64,000 nucleotides of DNA from GCA-002050365 sp038235165. GTDB taxonomy: Bacteria > Acidobacteriota > Blastocatellia > Pyrinomonadales > Pyrinomonadaceae. Made by a program: the position numbers and the translations under genes. Below, in pieces: positions 26,636 through 34,951 of this stretch (positions within the stretch are counted from its first letter, which is position 1; every line of letters begins with the position of its first letter). Location: positions 248,001 through 312,000 of the forward strand of contig JBBSUG010000001.1 of the NCBI GenBank assembly GCA_038235165.1, given 5' to 3'. The notes beneath the pieces are model-generated. The model searched no databases and had not been told where the DNA came from. It saw only the letters and a list, made by a program, of their open reading frames with translations.

Positions 26636-28237
26636 ATGCGGATAAACGCACTCAAATCTCGTTTTTATTCGTTCACCCTCCTATTTTTCATTCTAATTTT
26701 AACTTTATTTGCCGCGTGTCGAACACCGCCTCCGGCTGATTTGCGCGTTTTTGCGCCAAACGACACAATTGCTTATTTTGAAATCAACAACTTAGCGAAA
26801 ACTCTCGACGCGTTGACCGAAAACAAAGCTTTTCAGGAAAACGCGAAAAGCAAAAAAGACTTTTCCGCGCTCGAAAATGTTCAAATTGCGGTCATCGTCA
26901 CCGGCTTTGAAACTTCCGAAAAACAAATCACTGAAGAAAATTCCATTCTGAATTTGCAGCCGCATTTCGTCGCTGTCGCCGAAACTCACGGTTGGGAATT
27001 TCAAACGCTCGCGCTTGTCAATAATCAGATAAACGCTTTTGTTAGAGAGCGTTACGGCGGCGATACGATGCTTGAGACGAGCGACAAAAACGGCGGCAGG
27101 GAATTTGTCTGGACGGCGAAAGACGGTCGCAAAGCATTTGCTTTCGTTCAAAAAAGCCGCATTTATTTTAGCAATGACGACGCGGCAATCGAAAAATGTT
27201 TGGCGGCGGGGCGCGGCGAAACTGAAAATTTGACGAAAAACGAAAGTTTGTCACGCGTTTATTCGTCAAAACCGGAAAACAATCTCGCTTTCGGTTATAT
27301 CTCGCCCGCCGGCATCACCCAAATCGCCAATTTAACCGGGATTTCAACCGCGATTGAAGCGACCGACAACGGCGATGAGAGAAGTTTTATCGCCCGCGTT
27401 CTCCCGCAAATCCTGCAAAATACGACGAAGGAAGTCGTTTGGACGATGGGTAAAACAGAACGCGGCGTGGAAGATAAATTTCTTGTTACGCTCAACCAAG
27501 AAGTTTCATCCGTTACGAAAGAAACTTTTGGTGCGGCAGCGAAAAATGATTCAAATGTGATCGAATTTCTGCCCGCCGATGTTGTTTCAGTGACCGTTTA
27601 TAATCTAAAAAATCCGCTTATCGCGTGGCGCAGTCTGCTTTTAGTAACGGCGAAAAATACCGATGCCGTCAGCGGAAAATTGCTGCTTCAATTCTCCGGC
27701 AAACTGCTTGAACCCTACGGCGTTTTCGATGCCGAAACTTTCTTGGGCGCAATTGGTCCCGACATTTTAACCGCGCAGTTTGACGCGGAAGGCGAAAAAA
27801 CGGTCGTCGTCGTCACCGTCAAAGATGCGGAAAAAGTAAAAAAGTCAATCGCCGCCATAAATTTCAAATCTGCGCCGGAAAAACAAGAGAGTGCGGATAT
27901 TTGGCGGTCGGAAGATGAAACTTTAACGGCAGCACTTATTCAAAATAAGCTCATTCTCGGCGATGCAGAAAGCGTTCTTAAATGCCTGCGTGCAAAACAA
28001 CTTGGAACAAACTTCAAAAATTTTCCGGCAAGTTCGGCGGTTGCCCTAACTTACGCAAGAGAAGAGAATCCGGCTGAAAAAATTATCGCCCTTTTGGGAA
28101 ACGCGGCGGAAAACAAAAAGATTGAGACATCCTACACAGCCGAAACAGGATTTACCGAAAAAGGCATTGAACGCAAAATTGTTTCTGATTTTGGTCTGCT
28201 CGGCACAATTTTAGAGAATATCAGCGGTGAAAACTAA
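26636..28237 (+). CDS. Lipoprotein of unknown function (DUF3352-like)
   Basis: A 533-aa lipoprotein with signal peptide and lipobox (LFAAC, about Cys28). The mature part is a repeated alpha/beta fold: APNDTIAYFEINNLAKTLDALTENKAF, FAFVQKSRIYFSNDDAAIEKCL, LPADVVSVTVYNLKNPLIAW, and IQNKLILGDAESVLKCL. This pattern of testing a value and then an index list recalls DUF3352-type proteins, but the assignment is tentative. The product should sit at the inner face of the outer membrane or the outer face of the inner membrane. It is monocistronic. Confidence 0.65.
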   Translation: MRINALKSRFYSFTLLFFILILTLFAACRTPPPADLRVFAPNDTIAYFEINNLAKTLDALTENKAFQENAKSKKDFSALENVQIAVIVTGFETSEKQITEENSILNLQPHFVAVAETHGWEFQTLALVNNQINAFVRERYGGDTMLETSDKNGGREFVWTAKDGRKAFAFVQKSRIYFSNDDAAIEKCLAAGRGETENLTKNESLSRVYSSKPENNLAFGYISPAGITQIANLTGISTAIEATDNGDERSFIARVLPQILQNTTKEVVWTMGKTERGVEDKFLVTLNQEVSSVTKETFGAAAKNDSNVIEFLPADVVSVTVYNLKNPLIAWRSLLLVTAKNTDAVSGKLLLQFSGKLLEPYGVFDAETFLGAIGPDILTAQFDAEGEKTVVVVTVKDAEKVKKSIAAINFKSAPEKQESADIWRSEDETLTAALIQNKLILGDAESVLKCLRAKQLGTNFKNFPASSAVALTYAREENPAEKIIALLGNAAENKKIETSYTAETGFTEKGIERKIVSDFGLLGTILENISGEN

Positions 28238-28575
28238 ACCACTTAATTTAATAATGATCTCACAAATCCCTGATAAATCAGCCTTTACTGAGTTTGTAAT
28301 CTGAAATTGAGAGTTTAGAGTTCGCAGGCGTTTGTAAAAAAATATTAAGTAGTGCATAATAATCAGGTTAATCCTTCTCTTGCACCGAATAAAAAGGTGC
28401 GCTCGTCAAAGATGGTTTTTTGGATAGTTCGAGAGCAGGCTGGTTATTAATTGCAGAAGCCGCTCACTTTTTTTGGGCATCCGAAACCGACCTTCGTTAT
28501 AAAACAATTTCTGAAGACAATTCGATTCGACGCTTCTTTTGAAATTCCCGGATACGGGAAAAGGTATATATTTTT
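28238..28575. other. Intergenic region with probable long leader of the RRM gene
   Basis: No gene. A weak heptad-like stretch (AATCTGAAATTGAGAG) lies near 28299. CATAAT at 28366-28371 could be a -10 element, which would give an untranslated leader of about 200 bases that includes a CACCGAATAAAAAGGTG hairpin (28382-28398). Long leaders are typical of cold-induced RNA-binding protein genes. Confidence 0.35.
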
Positions 28576-28950
28576 ATGTCAGCAAAACTTTATGTAGGAA
28601 ATCTTTCCTTCGACACAACAGCACAAGATTTAGAACAAATATTTGGTGAAATCGGAACCGTCGAATCGGCAAATCTGATTGAAGACCGTGAAACCGGTCG
28701 TTCGCGCGGCTTCGCATTCGTCGAAATGTCGAGCGAAGAAGAAATGCAAAATGCTATCGCGCAGCTCAACGGCAAAGAAGTTGACGGTCGTGAATTAAAA
28801 GTCAACGAAGCTAAACCCCAAGAAAAACGCGCAGGTGGCGGCGGTGGCGGCGGTGGTCGCGGCGGCTATGGCGGCGGCGGCGGCGGAAATCGCGGTGGCG
28901 GCGGCGGCGGCGGTTACGGCGGCGGCGGCGGCGGCGGTTCGCGCTGGTAA
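28576..28950 (+). CDS. RNA-binding protein with one RRM and a glycine-rich tail
   Basis: A 124-aa protein. Residues 3-80 form an RNA recognition motif with RNP2 LYVGNLSF and RNP1 RGFAFVEM; the aromatic RNA-contact residues Tyr and Phe are present. The tail from about residue 85 is almost only Gly with a few Arg, Tyr and Asn (RGGYGGGGGGNRGG). This is the Rbp architecture known from cyanobacteria and found in many bacteria, and it resembles plant glycine-rich proteins; roles in cold response and mRNA handling are known for some. A strong terminator follows at once. Confidence 0.92.
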   Translation: MSAKLYVGNLSFDTTAQDLEQIFGEIGTVESANLIEDRETGRSRGFAFVEMSSEEEMQNAIAQLNGKEVDGRELKVNEAKPQEKRAGGGGGGGGRGGYGGGGGGNRGGGGGGGYGGGGGGGSRW

Positions 28951-28983
28951 ATTGCCCGAATATTTATAATATTCAAACAAGAG

Positions 28984-29011
28984 AAAGCCTCCGGCAAATG
29001 TCGGAGGCTTT
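28984..29011 (+). terminator. Rho-independent terminator of the RRM gene
   Basis: AAAGCCTCCG (28984-28993) pairs with CGGAGGCTTT (29002-29011), followed by a run of T. The stem is 10 bp with an 8-base loop. Confidence 0.9.
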
Positions 29012-29018
29012 TTTTAGT

Positions 29019-29115
29019 TAGCGGTGGCGGTGGCGGCAGAAGGCAGTAGAAGCGGCAGAGGGCGGAAAAAGATAAGTTCCAAGTGCCTTCTGCTTCTGCT
29101 GCCGCTTCTGCTATT
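29019..29115. repeat. Inverted low-complexity AGAAG/CTTCT tract
   Basis: A purine-rich arm with GGCAGAAGGCAGTAGAAGCGG (29033-29053 approximately) is followed by the complementary type, TTCTGCTTCTGCTGCCGCTTC (from 29089). The right side overlaps the last codons of the M1 peptidase gene. It looks like another member of the short-repeat family. Confidence 0.55.
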
Positions 29116-31027
29116 TCTTCAAAATCCCGTCCACCGTTGCCTGCGTGATCGGGTGATAACCGGGACGCGCTTTGGCATAAATTTCGTCGGCGCGTTTTTT
29201 GCCGTCCGGTGTTTTGATGAGTTCTTCGTATAAAGGTTTGACGAATTTGCGCCGCCCGATGGTCGTCAGAAACTCTTCAATGCGCGTGTTTGCCGGCTGA
29301 TAATTATTTTTGATTGCCATTTGAAGCCACTGAAACGCGATTTCGGAGTTTCCGCGCGTCGTTAGATTAAACGCTTTATCAAGTTCCACCATTTTCGCCG
29401 CGCCCAAATTTTCGGGCAGTGTTTGCAGGAAGTGAAGCCATTCCTGCGTTGTCCATTCGTTTGTCTTAACATCGGCGGCGGCAACTTTTCCGTTCTCGTA
29501 ACCTTTCGCCTGCGCTTCAACTTTTTGAAAAGCGGCAGATGTCGGGTTCGGCGCGTCCTTCGGCAGACCGGCTTTATAAATCCATTCGTCGGCATCGGCG
29601 CGGGTGATTAATTTTGAATTTTCGTCAATTAAGTTTTTTTGCAGATAATTGACAAAAGTTTCGGTCGTAATGCTTTGAAAAGCGTGTGAATCGAAATAGC
29701 CGCGCAAAAAATTATCAAACTTTTCGCGCCCGACAGCTTCCTCCAAATGACGCAGATAAAGCGAACCTTTTTCATACGGCACTTCGGTAAAACCGTCGTC
29801 CGGGTCGCGCCCGTTCAAATCAACGTGCAGAATTTCGTCACGCGCATCAAATTCGGCGAGGTTGCCGTCTAAAACTTTGCGCCCCAACATCGTTTCCATT
29901 TCGCGGCGCGGTTTGCCGTAAATTTCTTCGATGATGCGGCGTTCGATGTAGGTCGTCGTCCCTTCGTTAAGCCAGAAATCGCTCCACGTCGCATTTGTCA
30001 CGAGATTTCCTGACCACGAATGCGCGAGTTCGTGCGCGACCAATGAAACAAGGCTTCTATCGCCTGCCAAAATCGTCGGCGTGGCAAACGTCAGCATCGG
30101 ATTTTCCATTCCGCCAAATGGGAAACTCGGCGGCAGAACCAATAAATCGTAGCGTCCCCAGCGATATGCGCCGTAGAGTTTCTCCGCCGCTTCGACCATT
30201 TTTTCAGTATCGGCGAGTTCATACGCTGATTTTTCGAGCATCGAAGGCTCGCTGTACACGCCCGTCCGCTTGCCCAAATTTTGAAATCGCAAATCGCCGA
30301 CGGCTATTGCAATCAAGTATGACGGAATCGGATGCGTCATTTTAAAACTGTATTCGCCGCTTCGCGCATCGTTATTTTGCGAATTTCCTTCCGCGCTCAT
30401 CACGGCGAGCAAACCTTTCGGCGTGTGAACTTTCGCCGAATAGGTCACGCGAATTCCGGGCGAATCCTGAAGCGGAATAAACGAACGGGCGTGAATCGCC
30501 TGCGCCTGCGAAAACATATACGGCGTTTTTTTGCCAGCCGTTTGTTCCGGCGCGAGCCACTGCAAACCCGAAGCGGTCGGACTCGTTGAATAATAAATGC
30601 GGACGAATTTTGCGGCGGCGGGAAGCTGGATCGTCAGCGGTGCGCCCAGAAATTTATCAGTGCCGCCAATTTTGAAAGCCGCGGATTTGAAAGTTTTCCC
30701 GTCCGCTGAAGTTTCGGTTTTTTCGATGTTCAAATCGCGCGTGTCGAGAACAATCGGCGCAGTTTTATCGGCGGAAGTGCGTTCGATACTTAATGTCGCC
30801 GTTCCCTGCAAAATCTTTTTGTCGAACAAAACGTTCCAGTCAAGATCAATGTGCGTGACTTTAACCGCCTGCGGATTCGAGAAAGAATGAACGTCTTTGG
30901 CATAAGTTCCCGTCGTCGTTTTTATTTCCATATTATTCATTTTCTGCGCGTTGCTGTTCGACCAATTTGCCGTCAAAATCACCAGCACGAAACATAAATT
31001 CATCAAGTTTTTTAGTTGTTTTGTCAT
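29111..31027 (-). CDS. M1-family zinc aminopeptidase (leukotriene A4 hydrolase type)
   Basis: A 638-aa exported enzyme with a signal peptide (residues 1-28). The M1 signature is complete: substrate-recognition GGMENP, zinc motif HELAHSW (about residues 332-338), and the third ligand Glu in LNEGTTTYIE. The C-terminal part (residues 470-620) is the helical LTA4H-type C domain (IAFQWLQMAIKNNY, RKFVKPLYEELIKTPDGKKRADEIYAKARPGYHPI). It should cleave N-terminal residues of peptides in the periplasm. Its last codons overlap a repeat tract. It is probably in one minus-strand unit with the histidine phosphatase upstream (29-base gap). Confidence 0.93.
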   Translation of the reverse strand: MTKQLKNLMNLCFVLVILTANWSNSNAQKMNNMEIKTTTGTYAKDVHSFSNPQAVKVTHIDLDWNVLFDKKILQGTATLSIERTSADKTAPIVLDTRDLNIEKTETSADGKTFKSAAFKIGGTDKFLGAPLTIQLPAAAKFVRIYYSTSPTASGLQWLAPEQTAGKKTPYMFSQAQAIHARSFIPLQDSPGIRVTYSAKVHTPKGLLAVMSAEGNSQNNDARSGEYSFKMTHPIPSYLIAIAVGDLRFQNLGKRTGVYSEPSMLEKSAYELADTEKMVEAAEKLYGAYRWGRYDLLVLPPSFPFGGMENPMLTFATPTILAGDRSLVSLVAHELAHSWSGNLVTNATWSDFWLNEGTTTYIERRIIEEIYGKPRREMETMLGRKVLDGNLAEFDARDEILHVDLNGRDPDDGFTEVPYEKGSLYLRHLEEAVGREKFDNFLRGYFDSHAFQSITTETFVNYLQKNLIDENSKLITRADADEWIYKAGLPKDAPNPTSAAFQKVEAQAKGYENGKVAAADVKTNEWTTQEWLHFLQTLPENLGAAKMVELDKAFNLTTRGNSEIAFQWLQMAIKNNYQPANTRIEEFLTTIGRRKFVKPLYEELIKTPDGKKRADEIYAKARPGYHPITQATVDGILKK

Positions 31028-31056
31028 TTAATATTTGCTCCGTATCAACCTGACGG

Positions 31057-31584
31057 TTAATAAACGATCATTTCTTCTCTGACTTTATAAGGCTTTTTCT
31101 TTTTCTTTTTAATTTTGACGACAAAAATTTTATCATATTCAAATTCGCCGAGCGGCTGATATTTGTCCTGCCCGATCAACCGGTCAACGAGTTCGGGCGT
31201 GGTCGAATTGTGACCGATGATGACGATTCTTTTCACTTTGCCGGACGTTGCCAGATCAGCCATTTCGCCGAGTTTTTTGTAATCGTAAAGCTGAATCATT
31301 ATCCGGTGTTTTCTGGCAAACGGAATGATCGTCGCCCGCGTTCGGATCGTCTGCGTCGAGAAAACCGCGTCGGGTTTATATTTTTCGAGAACTTCGACGA
31401 GCCGCTGCGCCCGCAAATCTCCTTCCGCCGAAAGTTCGGGGTCAGCCGAATCCGCTTCTTCCGAAATGTCTTTTTCAGCGTGCCGCAGCAAAATAACGGT
31501 CAGTTTTCGGTGTTGGGCAAACGTACTGCCGCTCATCGCCGCCAACAAAAACGAACCCAGCAAAAGGGGGAAAACAAATTTCAT
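31057..31584 (-). CDS. Exported histidine phosphatase (SixA/phosphoglycerate-mutase fold)
   Basis: A 175-aa protein with a signal peptide (MKFVFPLLLGSFLLAAMSG). The phosphohistidine motif RHAEK is in LTVILLRHAEKDISEE; the second histidine is in RIVIIGHNSTTPELVDRLIG. A conserved arginine is in FSTQTIRTRATI. The short length and small cap resemble SixA. A basic stretch KKKKKKPYK lies near the C-terminus. Secretion indicates an extracytoplasmic phosphatase of unknown substrate. Confidence 0.82.
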   Translation of the reverse strand: MKFVFPLLLGSFLLAAMSGSTFAQHRKLTVILLRHAEKDISEEADSADPELSAEGDLRAQRLVEVLEKYKPDAVFSTQTIRTRATIIPFARKHRIMIQLYDYKKLGEMADLATSGKVKRIVIIGHNSTTPELVDRLIGQDKYQPLGEFEYDKIFVVKIKKKKKKPYKVREEMIVY

Positions 31585-31661
31585 AATTGGTAATTTTATT
31601 AATTTTCGGAGAGACTTTTATGATGTCTTTTTTATGTTACGCGCTGTCCGCCTGAAATAAA

Positions 31662-32207
31662 TTATTTTCCTGCGGAATAACCCGCATCGGCAATTTCTCT
31701 GGCTTTGACATTCGGATTCGTCGTTTTTCGCACGTCAATTTTTTCGTTAATATGTTCGTATCCCGCCAAGCCTTTGACGAGCAGAAATTCGCCGTCATCA
31801 TCGCCCATCAATTGTTTTTCCTCGTCAAATTTATAAGTGTTATATCTGATGATAATGGCGAACGGCTTCCCGTCGGCTAACCGCCATTCAGCCGTTTCCT
31901 GTTTCCATTCGCCCGATTCTATGAACAGCGAAATGCTTTGTTTGCCGCGATTAACACTGAAATCCGCCGCGCAGCAACTATAACCGATGTTTAGCGTATA
32001 ACCGCCGGGACCTTTGCATTCGACCGGAATGTCCTGCCCCCTGTTCTCGGCTTCGCGCTCTTCTCTTTTCGTCCATCCGCTGCCGCAGTTTTTCAAATTT
32101 TTGGTGTATGAACTCGAAAAGCGAGTTTTCGCCGCCGCTGATTCAGTGTTGTAATTTGTTGCCGCAACAAAAGAAATCACGGCGATCAACGCTATCAAAA
32201 TTTTCAT
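31662..32207 (-). CDS. Secreted protein of unknown function
   Basis: The start ATG 32207 follows an AAGGAG site and opens a signal peptide (MKILIALIAVISFVAATNYN); the longer frame from 32252 has no support. The mature part of about 150 aa has four cysteines (NCGSGWTKRE, ECKGPGGYTLNIGYSCCAADF) that could form disulfides, and a strand-rich C-terminal half (GKPFAIIIRYNTYKFDEEKQLMG, GEFLLVKGLAGYEHINEKID). No family is recognised. Confidence 0.65.
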   Translation of the reverse strand: MKILIALIAVISFVAATNYNTESAAAKTRFSSSYTKNLKNCGSGWTKREEREAENRGQDIPVECKGPGGYTLNIGYSCCAADFSVNRGKQSISLFIESGEWKQETAEWRLADGKPFAIIIRYNTYKFDEEKQLMGDDDGEFLLVKGLAGYEHINEKIDVRKTTNPNVKAREIADAGYSAGK

Positions 32208-32362
32208 CGTCAATCTCCTTAAATTTTCCTGTCCCGACTTCAAACTATACAAACAACCCGCCCGAATTCAAAATATCGCTCAAATCAAAAAAATGTTTCT
32301 TTGCCGTTTGCCATCCGTTTGCCGAATAAATTTCGTCTGTTAATATGTTAAGTTTGAAAATA

Positions 32363-32553
32363 GACGGAGCGCGGATTAGCCGTCCGTCGGAGCGCGGAAG
32401 TCTCGTCCGCTTCAACGCCAGCGAAGCGATGCGTTGAACACGTTCATACTATTTGAAACTAACTGAAACGCAAGAGCCGTGAGAATTTGAATGCGTTTAC
32501 AACGCACCTAACATCGCTTCCCTCGTTGGGCGGACGAGACTTCCGCGCTCCGA
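32363..32553. repeat. MITE-like long palindromic element
   Basis: A perfect 24-bp inverted repeat forms its ends: arm 32387-32410 (CGGAGCGCGGAAGTCTCG core) and arm 32530-32553. Inner paired blocks GAAGCGATG (32422-32430) with CATCGCTTC (32511-32519) extend the stem. An adjoining variant unit CGGAGCGCGGATTAGCCGTCCG lies at 32365-32386. No coding sequence lies inside. It ends about 20 bases before proA. Confidence 0.7.
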
Positions 32554-32571
32554 TGATTTTACAAAATAAAT

Positions 32572-33759
32572 ATGAATACGAATTTGAGAAACAGTATTTT
32601 AGAATCGTTGGCAAAACTGCTTGCCGAAAACAAACAAGCGATTATTGAGGCGAATAAACTAGACATCGCCGCCTGTCCGACAAATGATTTGGTGATTTAT
32701 GATCGTCTGAAAGTTAACGGCGCAAAAGTCGAAAAAATGATCGCCTCGGTTCAAAGCGTGATTGCTGCACCTGATCCGGTCGGCAAAATTATTTCCTCAA
32801 CTGTTCGACCGAACGGATTGCGAATCGAAAACCGCACTGTCCCGTTCGGCACGATTCTGATAATCTACGAAGCGCGTCCCGACGTTTCCATCGAAGCCGC
32901 GATTATCGCGCTCAAAGCTGGCAATAAAATCTTGCTCAAAGGCGGCAAAGAAGCCAGAGACACTAATCTTTGTCTGGCAAAACTGTGGCGGCAGGCGTTG
33001 GAAGAAAACGATGCTGATGTAAATTTTGTCAAATATCTCGACATTTCCCGCGAGGAAACGCAAAAACTTATTCAGGGAGACGCAGACAAATTTGACATTG
33101 TAATTCCGCGCGGCGGGGAGACTTTGATTGATTTCGTGCTGAAAAATTCTAAAGTTCCCGTCATCGTCAGCGGGCGCGGCAACAACTTCGCGTATGTTGA
33201 TGACGAAGCCGATTTTGGGATGGTGGTTGACATTATTCTCGACGGCAAAGGACGTTTGAGCGTCTGCAACGCGCTCGATAAAGTTTTGATAAACGAAAGT
33301 CTGCCCGATTTTGAACCGAAAATCAATCAATTAATCAGTTCTTTGCGCGATAAAAATATCGAAGTTTTCGGCGATGAAAATATTTGCTTAATAGATGATT
33401 CCGTTCCGCTGATTTTTGGCGAAGAAATCTGGCACGAAGAATTTTTGTCGGCGAAAATCATCATCGGAACAGTTTCAAATGCTGCCGAAGCGATCAGAAA
33501 GATCAACAAATATTCTGGCGGACATTCGGCGACGATCATCACGAACAACGCCGAACGCGCCGAAACATTTATGAACGAAACTGACTGTGCGGCGGTTTAT
33601 CACAACGCTTCGACCAGATTTACCGACGGCGGCGAATTCGGTTTGGGCGCGGAAATCGCTATTTCGACCCAAAAACTCCACTTTCGCGGACCGCTCGGCG
33701 CAGAACATCTTTTGACGAATAAATGGTTCGTCTTCGGCGACGGGCAAATTAGAAATTAA
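32572..33759 (+). CDS. proA: Glutamate-5-semialdehyde dehydrogenase (gamma-glutamyl phosphate reductase)
   Basis: A 395-aa NADPH-dependent enzyme of proline synthesis. Family marks: VPFGTILIIYEARPDVSIEAAIIALKAGNKILLKGGKEA, IPRGGETLIDFV, and the catalytic Cys in RLSVCNALDKVLI (about residue 232). The C-terminal part has NKYSGGHSATIITNN and FTDGGEFGLGAEIAIST, as in other ProA. It is slightly shorter than the E. coli protein (417 aa). proB follows on the same strand after a hairpin repeat, so the order is proA-proB, reversed relative to E. coli. Confidence 0.94.
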   Translation: MNTNLRNSILESLAKLLAENKQAIIEANKLDIAACPTNDLVIYDRLKVNGAKVEKMIASVQSVIAAPDPVGKIISSTVRPNGLRIENRTVPFGTILIIYEARPDVSIEAAIIALKAGNKILLKGGKEARDTNLCLAKLWRQALEENDADVNFVKYLDISREETQKLIQGDADKFDIVIPRGGETLIDFVLKNSKVPVIVSGRGNNFAYVDDEADFGMVVDIILDGKGRLSVCNALDKVLINESLPDFEPKINQLISSLRDKNIEVFGDENICLIDDSVPLIFGEEIWHEEFLSAKIIIGTVSNAAEAIRKINKYSGGHSATIITNNAERAETFMNETDCAAVYHNASTRFTDGGEFGLGAEIAISTQKLHFRGPLGAEHLLTNKWFVFGDGQIRN

Positions 33760-33770
33760 AAGTTAGATTT

Positions 33771-33838
33771 ACCGCAGAGGCGCGGAGAATTTTATTAAAG
33801 TAATTTTGATAAACTCTGCGTCTCCGCGCCTCTGCGGT
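33771..33838. repeat. 18-bp inverted hairpin repeat between proA and proB
   Basis: ACCGCAGAGGCGCGGAGA (33771-33788) and its exact complement (33821-33838). The core GCAGAGGCGC resembles palindromic intergenic elements seen in many unrelated environmental bacterial genomes. It fills the whole gap of the proAB unit. Confidence 0.75.
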
Positions 33839-33847
33839 GAAAATAAA

Positions 33848-34612
33848 ATGAAAAAGAAACTCGTTCTAAAAATAGGCACGTCAACCCTGACGAACGGCAC
33901 GAATTTGATTTCGCGCGGCAAGGTCGAAGACATCGGGCGGCAGATTCTCGTTTTGCAGGATAAATACGATATTATTCTCGTGTCGTCCGGCGCGATTGCC
34001 GTCGCCCGCCAGCACATCAACATCAACGATTTCGGCAAACTCGTCGAATCGAAACAGGCATTGGCGGCAATCGGACAGCCGCTTTTGATGCGGATTTATC
34101 ACGAAATTTTCGCCGATTTCGGCATCCGCACGGCGCAGTGTTTGATGACTTACCGCGATTTTGAAAACGACGTTTCGCGGCAAAATACTCTGAACACGAT
34201 CCACGAACTCCTTAAATACAATTACGTTCCGATCATCAACGAAAACGACACGACCGCCGTCGAAGAAATTATTTTAGGCGACAACGACAAACTCTCCGCC
34301 CTCGTCGCCGCGCTTATCAAAGCCGATCTGCTCGTCATCGCCAGCGACATTGACGGCGTTTTCGACAAAAATCCGCACCTTCACCCGGACGCAAAACTAA
34401 TCCACGAAATAAAAAACATCACGGAAGCCAAAAGCCTCGTCGAAGAACGCGATTCCGGTTTGGGAACCGGCGGAATGAATTCAAAATTGGAAGCCGCAAT
34501 GATTTGCCAAAAAGAAAACATCGAAACTTGGATTGTCGGCGGCGGACGCAATAATTTTTTGGTTGACGCGCTTGAAGGAAAAGTTCAATTTACAAAGTTT
34601 TCGACAAGTTGA
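33848..34612 (+). CDS. proB: Glutamate 5-kinase, without PUA domain
   Basis: A 254-aa amino-acid kinase that phosphorylates glutamate in proline synthesis. The start is ATG 33848 (MKKKLVLKIGTSTL); the upstream codons to 33806 come from the hairpin repeat. Motifs: KIGTSTLTN, IILVSSGAIAVARQHI, IINENDTTAVEEIILGDNDKLSALVA and ASDIDGVFDKNP. It lacks the C-terminal PUA domain of the E. coli enzyme (367 aa), a shorter form seen in several bacterial groups. No RBS of note is visible. Confidence 0.93.
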   Translation: MKKKLVLKIGTSTLTNGTNLISRGKVEDIGRQILVLQDKYDIILVSSGAIAVARQHININDFGKLVESKQALAAIGQPLLMRIYHEIFADFGIRTAQCLMTYRDFENDVSRQNTLNTIHELLKYNYVPIINENDTTAVEEIILGDNDKLSALVAALIKADLLVIASDIDGVFDKNPHLHPDAKLIHEIKNITEAKSLVEERDSGLGTGGMNSKLEAAMICQKENIETWIVGGGRNNFLVDALEGKVQFTKFSTS

Positions 34613-34671
34613 AATCACTTAAAGTATGAAAACAATTCGATTTATTGAATTAGTTTAGGCAGAAGACTTCT

Positions 34672-34951
34672 TCAAATTTTCAAATCATCAATATCTTTGA
34701 CAACGACGGCAGAATCTATATTTTGAAAATCATCCCAATCATCAGTCAGTAGTTCGGCGTTAGCATATTTAGCGGAAGCGAGAATTATCGCGTCAGGCAG
34801 TTTTATCTTTTTGAGTTTGTTTTTGCGGTAGATTATTGATTGGTCGGCGATTTCGCGGTTGATTTCAATGATTTCGAGATTGGCGAAAGTTTGGTCTAAC
34901 GAATCTTTTTCATTTTGATTGGGGAAACTCGAAAGCATATACTTCTATATA
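34672..34951 (-). pseudogene. vapC-like PIN toxin, 3' part (separated by IS982 insertion)
   Basis: Encodes the second half of a PIN domain: LEIIEINREIADQSIIYRKN, KLPDAIILASAKYANAELLTDDWDDFQNI. The acidic KLPDA and LTDDWDDF positions are the typical catalytic and structural ones. The first half lies on the other side of the IS (35927-36049). At the join, the two halves are in different frames by one base. The extra base is best explained in the G4 run at 34921-34924, because the expected protein runs EVYAFEFP into NQNEKDSL. The gene is therefore broken twice. Confidence 0.75.

Noticed and set aside
28795..28980. Ala-rich frame antisense to the glycine-rich tail
   Set aside because: It is the complement of GGC/GGT repeats and has no start context.
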